Shown here piece after piece: positions 1-6,343 of a stretch of DNA of 11,460 nt. The notes under the pieces were generated by a model. That model saw only the letters and a list, made by a program, of their open reading frames with translations, had not been told where the DNA came from and searched no databases. The DNA is taken from NCBI GenBank assembly GCA_002378125.1, contig DFRF01000009.1, positions 1-11,460 of the forward strand, written 5' to 3'. Source of the stretch: Rhodospirillaceae bacterium UBA3470. Its GTDB lineage: Bacteria; Pseudomonadota; Alphaproteobacteria; Rhodospirillales; Casp-alpha2. The number at the start of each line of letters is the position of its first letter. Position 1 is the stretch's first letter. Both the position numbers and the translations under genes were made by a program.

Positions 1-414
1 ATCGAGGCCGAGATTCCCAAGGACATCTTCCGCGCCCTTTGGCAGAAGTATGTTCTCCTGGTCGCCGTCAGTGGTATGACCACGGCGGGACGTCTCCCCA
101 TGCGGACGCTGATCGCTGAACCCGAGGGCCTAGCCACCGCTAGTTCTTGCATGGCGGAAGTCGCGGCGGTCGGCTGCGCACAGGGGATCGACCTCCCTGA
201 TGACACGGTAGAAAAGTTGATTGCATTCATGCAGAAAATGCCACCCGCCATGAAGGCATCGCAGGCCATCGATCTGGAGAATGGCCGCCGGCTAGAAGCG
301 CCCTGGTTGACCGGCACGGTCTGTGAGATGGGTCGACAGTATGGCATACCCACGCCGGTGAACGACGCACTTTATACGGTCATCAAACCCTATGCGATGG
401 GAGCGTTAGCGTGA
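1..414 (+). CDS. 2-dehydropantoate 2-reductase-like protein (ApbA/PanE family), C-terminal part
   Basis: The reading frame is open from the first base of the window, so the gene starts outside it. The 137 residues present form the all-helical C-terminal domain of the ketopantoate reductase family. That domain carries the substrate-contacting lysine and the end of the active site; the N-terminal NADPH-binding Rossmann domain lies off the window. Family marks are the LWQKY segment at visible residues 14-18 (the WxK lysine), the MKAS...D.E.GR.LE block in the middle, and GIPTPVNDALY near the end. Family members reduce 2-dehydropantoate to pantoate with NADPH in the cytoplasm, but many paralogues act on other 2-oxo acids. 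The setting beside a PLP dehydratase and a dioxygenase, rather than panB or panC, favours a paralogue of unknown substrate. The stop codon overlaps the next gene's GTG start, indicating translational coupling. The family call is firm; the substrate is not. Confidence 0.85.
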   Translation: MEAEIPKDIFRALWQKYVLLVAVSGMTTAGRLPMRTLIAEPEGLATASSCMAEVAAVGCAQGIDLPDDTVEKLIAFMQKMPPAMKASQAIDLENGRRLEAPWLTGTVCEMGRQYGIPTPVNDALYTVIKPYAMGALA

Positions 415-1370
415 TCACGGCAACCCCACCTCTCAATATCACACTGGATGACGTGGAAGCGGCGGCGGAACGGATCAGGGACCGGGTGCGCCGCACCCCT
501 TGCCTGAGGACACGATTTATCCGCAATCCGATCCATCCGAACCTGATGCTAAAAATGGAAAGCCTACAGGTTACGGGCTCGTTCAAGGCCCGCGGGGCCA
601 ACAATGCGGTACTTAGCCTCAATGACGATGTCCTTGGTCGCGGCATAATCACCGCATCTGGCGGCAACCACGGGACGGCCGTCGCGTATGCAGGTCATGC
701 CTCCGGGGCGAAGACCGTCGTCTACCTGCCGGAGCGCGCTGCTGCGGCGAAGATCAGCACGCTAAAGAATTGGGGCGCGGAGGTAGTGTTGACGGGCGAT
801 GTCTGGGATGAGGCCAATGCAGCCGCTCTGGAACGCGCGGATCGGGATAGCCTAACCTATATTCACCCCTTCGCCGACCCAACCGTCATTACCGGACAAG
901 CGACGCTGGCGCAGGAGATGTTGAAACAATCGTCGCAGATTGACGTGATTGTCGTCGGGATCGGCGGCGGCGGCTTGATATCCGGTGTTGCGTTAGCGGC
1001 GAAAGCTATAAAGCCCGAAGTACGGATCATCGGCGTCGAACCGATGGGTGCACCGACCTTGAAAACCAGTATCGACACCGGCGTGGTAGCAACCCTTGAG
1101 ACGATTGAGACAGACGCTATCACCCTGGCCCCTAAAAAAAGCGCGGCGGTCAACGTAGACATCATCGGCCGTCTCGTCGACGAAATTGTACTTGTCGACG
1201 ACAACGCCATGCGTTTGGCGTCGCAGTGGCTTTTCGATGAAATGGGCGTTGCCGCCGAACTTTCCGGTGCTGCAGCTGTGGCAGCCCTGCAAACGAGGGC
1301 GTTGCGCGTTCCCGAAGATCAGACCGTAGCGGCGATCGTCTGCGGACGGGGCGGCGACGGTATTCTCTGA
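411..1370 (+). CDS. Threonine/serine dehydratase-like PLP-dependent enzyme (fold type II)
   Basis: This 319-residue protein belongs to the tryptophan-synthase-beta/threonine-dehydratase superfamily, whose members eliminate water and ammonia from hydroxy-amino acids or racemise them. The PLP lysine is K59 in the SFKARGA motif. The substrate loop SGGNHG is at 83-88, the phosphate-binding glycine loop GGGGL at 185-189, and CGRGGD near the C-terminus (C311) lies where the pyridine-nitrogen contact is expected. The length fits single-domain catabolic dehydratases, serine racemases and hydroxyaspartate dehydratases; there is no C-terminal ACT domain as in biosynthetic IlvA. The GTG start at 411 is supported by GGGAG at 399-403, seven bases upstream, and overlaps the preceding stop codon as GTGA. 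It probably forms an operon with the reductase before it and perhaps the dioxygenase after it. The substrate is not decidable: threonine, serine, 3-hydroxyaspartate or another beta-hydroxy amino acid are all possible. Confidence 0.88.
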   Translation: MITATPPLNITLDDVEAAAERIRDRVRRTPCLRTRFIRNPIHPNLMLKMESLQVTGSFKARGANNAVLSLNDDVLGRGIITASGGNHGTAVAYAGHASGAKTVVYLPERAAAAKISTLKNWGAEVVLTGDVWDEANAAALERADRDSLTYIHPFADPTVITGQATLAQEMLKQSSQIDVIVVGIGGGGLISGVALAAKAIKPEVRIIGVEPMGAPTLKTSIDTGVVATLETIETDAITLAPKKSAAVNVDIIGRLVDEIVLVDDNAMRLASQWLFDEMGVAAELSGAAAVAALQTRALRVPEDQTVAAIVCGRGGDGIL

Positions 1371-1424
1371 GTGGCGATTTGGATTGTCCCTATTCAAGAT
1401 CGTCGGTGTTGCCGGCTCCTGGAT

Positions 1425-1438
1425 GAGTTTCTAAACTC
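1425..1438. promoter_or_regulatory. 14-base inverted repeat in the leader of the dioxygenase gene
   Basis: GAGTTT-CT-AAACTC is a near-perfect dyad, with only the two central bases unpaired. It lies in the 103-base gap between the dehydratase and dioxygenase genes, 35 bases before the ATG. A second, outer pair (GCCGG at 1411-1415 and CCGGC at 1438-1442) flanks it. The gap holds no open gene and no clear -35/-10 pair. The dyad could be an operator or a small RNA hairpin. There is no T-run behind it, so it does not look like an intrinsic terminator. Function is unproven. Confidence 0.25.
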
Positions 1439-1473
1439 CGGCGGCTGACGGATACAGGCTGAAGGACACCCCC

Positions 1474-2232
1474 ATGCTTTCCAATACAGCGCTCACCGAC
1501 GATCAACTGCAAACCTTTAAGGACGACGGCTTTCTGATCGTACGCGGCCTGTTCAACGCTGAGCAAATGGCCGTGATCTCGGAATGGTCCGATGAAATGC
1601 TGGCTAGACCCGAAGAGTCGGGAAAGCACTGGGTCTATCATGAAAGAAGCCTTAAGGGCGACGACGCCGCTCTGGTCAGCCGGATCGAAAATATCTCGCC
1701 CTTTCACAACGGGTTTCAGGACCTGGTTGAAGCTCTGCGCGGTCCGGTCGGACAACTGCTTGGCGAAGAAGCTGTCCTGTTCAAGGAAAAGATCAATTTC
1801 AAGATGCCCGGCGGCGACGGCTTCAAGCCGCATCAAGATTCGCAAGCCGGTTGGGACTCCTATACGGATTTCTTCATCAACGTGCTCGTCAGCATCGATG
1901 CGGCAACTATTGAGAATGGCTGCCTGGAGTTATGCGCGGGCTATCACCAACGGGGGCTCTTCAATTCTTGGGAACCTTTGACCGAAGCGGACATAGAGGG
2001 TATGGATTTCCGCCCCGTGCCAACCGAACCAGGTGATGCGGTGTTTTTCGACTGTTATACGCCGCATCAATCGTCACCTAATATGAGCAATTCCGTGCGC
2101 CGCATCTATTACGTGACCTACAATCGAGCATCGGACGGCGACCATACAGCGGAGTACTACGCCGACAAGCATAAGTGCTTCCCCCCCGATATCGACCGCG
2201 ATGCGGACAAGGAATACGTGTTCCGGGTTTAG
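1474..2232 (+). CDS. Phytanoyl-CoA dioxygenase (PhyH) family Fe(II)/2-oxoglutarate oxygenase
   Basis: This 252-residue protein has the double-stranded beta-helix fold of the PhyH family, whose members hydroxylate small molecules or lipids using O2 and 2-oxoglutarate in the cytoplasm. The iron-binding triad is visible: H120 and D122 in PHQDSQAGW, and H198 in the PGDAVFFDCYTPHQSSPN block at 186-203. R209 or R210 is placed to bind 2-oxoglutarate. The N-terminal DDGFLIVRGLF segment is typical of the family. AAGGA at 1462-1466, seven bases before the ATG, supports the start. From memory, the IENISPFH, KINFKMPGG and YYADKHKCFPPDI segments look more like the PhnY/TmpA-type phosphonate hydroxylases and related small-molecule oxygenases than like true phytanoyl-CoA hydroxylases, but that subfamily assignment is tentative. 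It lies co-directional with the dehydratase gene and ends six bases from a convergent nucleotidyltransferase gene. The substrate is unknown. Confidence 0.88.
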   Translation: MLSNTALTDDQLQTFKDDGFLIVRGLFNAEQMAVISEWSDEMLARPEESGKHWVYHERSLKGDDAALVSRIENISPFHNGFQDLVEALRGPVGQLLGEEAVLFKEKINFKMPGGDGFKPHQDSQAGWDSYTDFFINVLVSIDAATIENGCLELCAGYHQRGLFNSWEPLTEADIEGMDFRPVPTEPGDAVFFDCYTPHQSSPNMSNSVRRIYYVTYNRASDGDHTAEYYADKHKCFPPDIDRDADKEYVFRV

Positions 2233-2238
2233 GCCGTC

Positions 2239-2988
2239 TTACCCAAACTCGGCAATGCGCGGAATGACCTGGGTGGCCGCCTTTTTCAGATCGCTTTCGT
2301 AATCGATCTCAACCCATGGGATACCGGTGATATCCTCATAACCGAACGTGCCCGGGGGCTCGCTGTGAAGCACGGCGCATATGGCGCGTTCATAGGCGCC
2401 TTCAATTTCACCTGAAGCGACAATGCGGTCAGCATGATCCGCCACCTTAGCAGCAATATCAGGCGCCATCTTGACGAAACCGGGCCATTCGCAAACCATG
2501 TCATGTTCGCGGGTCAGTGTCTTACCAAAGTCCACGACTTGGCCGTCACGCAGACAAACTTTAACGAAGTCATCCGTGGATTGGAACTCGCGATCGAACA
2601 CGAAACATGTAGCGTGCGAAGACCGTACCAGCCGATGAAGAATGTCCGGATGATAAAGGACATCAGCGTCCATGAAGACCACCGGGCTTCCAGACCGCAA
2701 AGCCGGGCCACCACAGGCCAGGGACAGGATCGGCCCTTCATGGTAACGGGGATTGAAAACAGATTTGACGAAACCGCCCGGTGCAATCCGCTGCGCTTCA
2801 CCAAGCAGGTCGTCACTCCGGTGCCCAACCACCAAAAAAAGTTCCTCGACATCGCAAGCCCTGAGAATTTCGATATGACGTTGGAGCAGGCTTTCGCCCC
2901 CAAAAGACAGCAAGGCCTTCGGCGGATTTTCGTTCTCGTCACCGTACAGGCGTCGCGCCAAACCGGCCGCCAACATGAGCGCTATCAT
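2239..2988 (-). CDS. NTP transferase domain protein (LicC/PntC-like sugar- or choline-phosphate nucleotidyltransferase)
   Basis: This 249-residue cytoplasmic protein carries the GT-A-type nucleotidyltransferase fold that joins an NTP to a phosphorylated small molecule, releasing pyrophosphate. The N-terminal signature is complete: LAAG at 6-9, R12-R13-L14, and the catalytic lysine K24 in PPKALL. D107 and D109 in FMDADVLYH are the usual metal-binding residues, and the C-terminal EIDYESDLKKA (D229, D233) matches the second metal site. This arrangement is shared by LicC phosphocholine, PntC aminoethylphosphonate and inositol-phosphate cytidylyltransferases; the donor nucleotide and acceptor cannot be told from sequence. 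The ATG has GGAG five bases upstream. It follows hpnA on the same strand after 71 bases, so hpnA and this gene may be co-transcribed. A TATAGT -10-like hexamer at 3013-3018 lacks a matching -35. It is not a recognised member of the hpn set, which makes its position notable. Confidence 0.82.
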   Translation of the reverse strand: MIALMLAAGLARRLYGDENENPPKALLSFGGESLLQRHIEILRACDVEELFLVVGHRSDDLLGEAQRIAPGGFVKSVFNPRYHEGPILSLACGGPALRSGSPVVFMDADVLYHPDILHRLVRSSHATCFVFDREFQSTDDFVKVCLRDGQVVDFGKTLTREHDMVCEWPGFVKMAPDIAAKVADHADRIVASGEIEGAYERAICAVLHSEPPGTFGYEDITGIPWVEIDYESDLKKAATQVIPRIAEFG

Positions 2989-3036
2989 GGTCGCTCCGCT
3001 TCACCGTCATGAACTATAGGGCCAATTTTTAGTTGA

Positions 3037-3052
3037 GCCCCACGGCTGGGGC
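3037..3052 (-). other. GC-rich hairpin just after hpnA
   Basis: GCCCCA and TGGGGC form a perfect 6-base stem around a 4-base loop, seven bases beyond the hpnA stop codon. On the hpnA transcript the hairpin is followed by UCAACUAAAAAUU, with no run of U, so it is a poor intrinsic terminator. It may protect the hpnA 3' end or reduce transcription into the downstream nucleotidyltransferase gene. The 71-base gap contains nothing else clear apart from an orphan -10-like TATAGT. Confidence 0.3.
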
Positions 3053-3059
3053 AAGACCA

Positions 3060-4046
3060 TCACCTTAGATAGCCGTTGTCACTAAACCACGTCACCGCGT
3101 CATTTAGCGCCTCATCCGCGGGTCGGTGGGTATACCCCAGTTCCCGCTCCGCCTTGGCCGAATTAAAGAACATTTTCTTGCGGGCCATCCGGACGCCTTC
3201 GACGGTCACGAACGGCTCATCCTCGCCCATCATTCGAGTCCACGCCTCGGCCAAATAGGCAATGGGCATGATTGCGGCATGGGGAATCTTGATGGACGGC
3301 GGTCGACGTCTGGTTTGACGTGCCACGATGGATAGGATGTCCACGAGCGGCATATCTTCGCCTCCCAGGATGTAGCGCTCACCGACGGAACCATTGTCAA
3401 AGGCTAGCAGGTGACCTGCCGCCACGTCGTCCACGTGAACAACGTTCAGGCCCGTGTCCACATACGCGGGCATTTTGCCGCTAGCGGCCTCTACGATCAT
3501 CCGACCCGTTGGCGTCGGCTTCACATCACGCGGACCGATGGGCGTCGACGGGTTGACGATGACCACGGGCGCACCCTTTTCTACAATCAACTGCCGCACC
3601 GCCTCTTCGGCTCGGAACTTGGACTGTTTATAGGGGCCGATCATATCGGCATAGGTCACCGGGGTCTCCTCGTCCGCGGCCTTGCCAGGCACGTTTCCGA
3701 GGACGGCAACGCTGCTGGTATAGACAATGCGTTCCACACCAGCCGACACGGCCGCATCGACGATGGCCCAAGCCCCATCCACGTTGGCGCGAAACATGGG
3801 TTTGGGATTTCGAACCCACAATCGATAGTCGGCAGCCACATGGAACACGCCGTCACATCCTTCGACAGCGTCGCGAAGGGTTTCTGGCTTTAATAGATCG
3901 CCCTCCACCACCTCGACATCCAGGTCGCGAATGTTGGTTTGGTCGCTTTCGGCCCGCGACAGAACACGGACGGCTTCCCCCCGCGCCAACAATTGACGCG
4001 CAACCGCCGATCCCACAAACCCCGTTGCGCCGGTTACCAGATACAT
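3060..4046 (-). CDS. hpnA: Hopanoid-associated sugar epimerase-like protein HpnA
   Basis: This 328-residue protein is an extended short-chain dehydrogenase with an N-terminal NAD(P)-binding Rossmann motif, TGATGFVG at 5-12, and the catalytic pair Y139 and K143 in YKQSK. Strand-end serines follow TSS at 110-112. The FHVAADYRLW segment at 68-77 is, in my knowledge, a recurring mark of the HpnA subgroup, and the length matches that family. HpnA is named from its constant place in hopanoid loci. A role in modifying the sugar-derived side chain of extended hopanoids has been assumed, but its exact reaction is not firmly established. It is transcribed divergently from ispH and hpnH across a 159-base gap and is followed on its own strand by a nucleotidyltransferase gene. 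The ATG has only a weak ribosome site. The family call is strong; the reaction is inferred. Confidence 0.92.
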   Translation of the reverse strand: MYLVTGATGFVGSAVARQLLARGEAVRVLSRAESDQTNIRDLDVEVVEGDLLKPETLRDAVEGCDGVFHVAADYRLWVRNPKPMFRANVDGAWAIVDAAVSAGVERIVYTSSVAVLGNVPGKAADEETPVTYADMIGPYKQSKFRAEEAVRQLIVEKGAPVVIVNPSTPIGPRDVKPTPTGRMIVEAASGKMPAYVDTGLNVVHVDDVAAGHLLAFDNGSVGERYILGGEDMPLVDILSIVARQTRRRPPSIKIPHAAIMPIAYLAEAWTRMMGEDEPFVTVEGVRMARKKMFFNSAKAERELGYTHRPADEALNDAVTWFSDNGYLR

Positions 4047-4205
4047 GTTGCTTCGGAACTGGCCTTTCTCGATAAATTCTTTTAGAAATCAGCAAATTGG
4101 GTTTCACCTTTAACGGTTTCATGCCTATTTTCAATGGTGAGCATGATTTCCGCCATTGAGGTCGAAACATTGCCGCCCCGACGTCAACTTGAAGCGGAGA
4201 AATTC
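4047..4205. promoter_or_regulatory. Divergent intergenic region between hpnA and ispH
   Basis: If ispH starts at 4206, this 159-base gap must hold the start signals for both hpnA (leftward) and ispH-hpnH (rightward). It is AT-richer than the flanking genes near 4070-4130. A weak rightward pair is TTGCTT at 4048-4053 and GATAAA at 4071-4076 with a 17-base spacer. Leftward, TTGAAA (4134 to 4129) is a fair -35 but has no good -10. No clear operator or riboswitch was seen. The role follows from gene orientation; the individual boxes are weak. Confidence 0.35.
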
Positions 4206-5165
4206 ATGGGCAAGCAGTTGAACGTGTTGCTAGCGAGCCCCCGGGGGTTCTGCGCCGGTGTGGAACGCGCGATCGAGATCGTGGAGCGCGCGCTAGACCT
4301 TTATGGACCGCCCGTCTATGTCCGCCACGAAATCGTCCACAATAAGCATGTCGTCGAATCGCTTCGCGAGAAGGGCGCGATCTTTGTGGATGAAGTGGAT
4401 GACATACCCGAAGGCGCACATGCGATCTTTAGCGCCCACGGTGTCTCCGCGACTGTCGTTGACGCCGCCGCCTACAGGGGACTGGAAATCATTGACGCAA
4501 CATGCCCCCTCGTCTCCAAGGTACACAAGGAAGGACAAAACCATGTGGGCAAAGGCCGCCAGGTCATTCTGATTGGCCACGCGGGCCATCCCGAGGTCGA
4601 GGGCACCCAGGGCCAGATTCCTGGCGGCGTCCTTTTGGTTACCCATCCCAACGAAGTGGCGAAGCTCCGCGTCGATGATCCGGATCAACTGGCATATGTG
4701 ACCCAGACCACGTTGAGCGTCGACGATACGCGAGATGTCATCACGGCGCTCCGGAAACGGTTTCCCAATATCGTCGGGCCCGACGTGAAAGATATCTGCT
4801 ACGCCACCCAAAACCGCCAGGATGCCGTTCGGGAATTGGCGCCAAAGGTTGAATTGTTGTTGGTTGTCGGCGCGGACTACAGCTCCAACTCCAACCGCCT
4901 TCGCGATTTGGGCGCCGCCATGGGTATTGAAAGCCACCTGATCGCCTCCGCCGATGACATGAAACCCGTTTGGCTTGACGGGGTCGAAACCGTGGGCATT
5001 ACGGCCGGAGCATCCGCGCCTGAGGAACTGGTCCAAGGCGTCATCGCACGTCTTGGCGATTTTGGCGAGGTCAACGTGAATGCCCTTTCAGAGGTCGAGG
5101 AAAACATCACCTTTAAATTGCCACGCGAGCTGTTAGATTCACCAACCTCGCCCACCGTAGCATAG
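4206..5165 (+). CDS. ispH: 4-hydroxy-3-methylbut-2-enyl diphosphate reductase IspH
   Basis: IspH is the last enzyme of the MEP pathway. It reduces HMBPP to IPP and DMAPP in the cytoplasm using a [4Fe-4S] cluster. With the start at 4206 the protein has 319 residues, the usual length. The three cluster cysteines are C16 (PRGFCAGV), C100 (DATCPLV) and C198 (DICYATQNRQ). Active-site marks follow in order: HEIVHN, FSAHGVS, the HPEVEG segment with E130, TQTTLSVDDT, SSNSNRL and GITAGASAPEELV. The frame is open back to an ATG at 4134, but 4206 is preferred because GGAG at 4196-4199 lies six bases before it and because the family begins just ahead of the first cysteine. The gene ends 11 bases before hpnH, so precursor supply and hopanoid side-chain formation are probably co-transcribed. 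No residue of the family signature appears to be missing. Confidence 0.96.
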   Translation: MGKQLNVLLASPRGFCAGVERAIEIVERALDLYGPPVYVRHEIVHNKHVVESLREKGAIFVDEVDDIPEGAHAIFSAHGVSATVVDAAAYRGLEIIDATCPLVSKVHKEGQNHVGKGRQVILIGHAGHPEVEGTQGQIPGGVLLVTHPNEVAKLRVDDPDQLAYVTQTTLSVDDTRDVITALRKRFPNIVGPDVKDICYATQNRQDAVRELAPKVELLLVVGADYSSNSNRLRDLGAAMGIESHLIASADDMKPVWLDGVETVGITAGASAPEELVQGVIARLGDFGEVNVNALSEVEENITFKLPRELLDSPTSPTVA

Positions 5166-5176
5166 GGAACACCACC

Positions 5177-6343
5177 ATGGCCGTCCCCCCCATTCAACAG
5201 TGGCGCGTAGGCACCTACATCCTTAAGCAAAAACTGCTCGGAATCGATAAATATCCGCTAGTCCTGATGTTGGAGCCATTGTTCCGCTGCAATTTGGCCT
5301 GCCCTGGCTGCGGTAAGATCGATTATGAGGACAACGTTCTGAATAAGCGGTTGAGCGTCGAAGAATGTCTGGAAGCCGTTGATGAATGCGGCGCACCAGT
5401 CGTTTCCATCCCCGGTGGCGAACCGCTTATCCATAAAGATATTGTTCCAATAGTCGAAGGGATCATCGCGCGCAAAAAATTCGTCTATCTTTGCACCAAC
5501 GGCCTGCTCCTTGAGAAGCGCATTGAAAAGTTCACGCCGTCACCGTACCTGACCTTTTCCGTCCATCTTGACGGCCTGAAGGAGCACCATGATCGTGCGG
5601 TGGACCAGGCTGGCACCTTCGATATCGCCGTCCGGGCCATCCGCAAGGCCAAGGATATGGGGTTCCGGGTCAACGTGGCATGCACGCTGTTCGACCAGTT
5701 GGATGCGGATGAAGCTGCCGCATTCTTTGACTTCTGCACAAACGACCTACAAGTCGAGGGCATCACCATCTCGCCGGGTTATGCCTACGAGCGCGCACCC
5801 AATCAGGAACATTTCCTAAGCCGTCGCAAGACCAAGCAGTTATTCCGAGATATTTTTGTTAAACCGGACGCGAAAAACTGGCGTTTTAGCCAGTCGACGC
5901 TGTTCCTAGATTTTTTGGCGGGCAATCAAAGCTACAAGTGCACGCCCTGGGGAAATCCGGCGCGCAACATCTTTGGGTGGCAACGGCCGTGTTACCTACT
6001 AGGCGAAGGTTACGCAGATAGCTTCAAATCCCTGATGGAAGACACTAACTGGGACGATTACGGCACGGGAAACTATGAAAAGTGCGCCGATTGCATGGTC
6101 CATTGCGGGTACGAGGCAACCGCTGTGTCCGACACGGTTGCCCACCCCTTGAAAGCACTCGGCGTCTTCCTGCGCGGCGTCAAGACGGATGGTGACATGG
6201 CTCCCGAAATTCCACTAAATAATCAGCGACCTGCGGAGTTCATTTTTGAGGGGCTGGTTAAGACCATGACCCAGAAAAGCGAAGAAGAAGAGGCCCTCCT
6301 AAAAGCGAAGCCCAGGTCCCAATCGGAGAGCAACGCCGCGTAG
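5177..6343 (+). CDS. hpnH: Adenosylhopane synthase, radical SAM enzyme HpnH
   Basis: HpnH is a radical SAM enzyme that adds the 5'-deoxyadenosyl radical to diploptene (hopene), giving adenosylhopane, the first step toward C35 bacteriohopanepolyols. The 388-residue protein carries the cluster motif CxxxCxxC at C38, C42 and C45 in RCNLACPGCGKIDY, then the SAM-contact segment SIPGGEPL at 77-84. C106 in YLCTNGLLL falls at exactly the position of the conserved cysteine reported, in the characterised HpnH, to quench the radical intermediate and set product stereochemistry. A further cysteine group (KCADCMVHCGYEA) lies in the C-terminal part, as in the family. The ATG is preceded by AGGGA, eight bases upstream. 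The tail is acidic and low in complexity. Its last 45 bases overlap the end of hpnG on the opposite strand. It is probably transcribed with ispH. Confidence 0.96.
   Translation: MAVPPIQQWRVGTYILKQKLLGIDKYPLVLMLEPLFRCNLACPGCGKIDYEDNVLNKRLSVEECLEAVDECGAPVVSIPGGEPLIHKDIVPIVEGIIARKKFVYLCTNGLLLEKRIEKFTPSPYLTFSVHLDGLKEHHDRAVDQAGTFDIAVRAIRKAKDMGFRVNVACTLFDQLDADEAAAFFDFCTNDLQVEGITISPGYAYERAPNQEHFLSRRKTKQLFRDIFVKPDAKNWRFSQSTLFLDFLAGNQSYKCTPWGNPARNIFGWQRPCYLLGEGYADSFKSLMEDTNWDDYGTGNYEKCADCMVHCGYEATAVSDTVAHPLKALGVFLRGVKTDGDMAPEIPLNNQRPAEFIFEGLVKTMTQKSEEEEALLKAKPRSQSESNAA

Noticed and set aside
4293..5036. Long open frame (247 codons) antisense to ispH
   Set aside because: It lies wholly inside the clearly coding ispH, has no recognisable motif and reads as a mirror of ispH codon bias.
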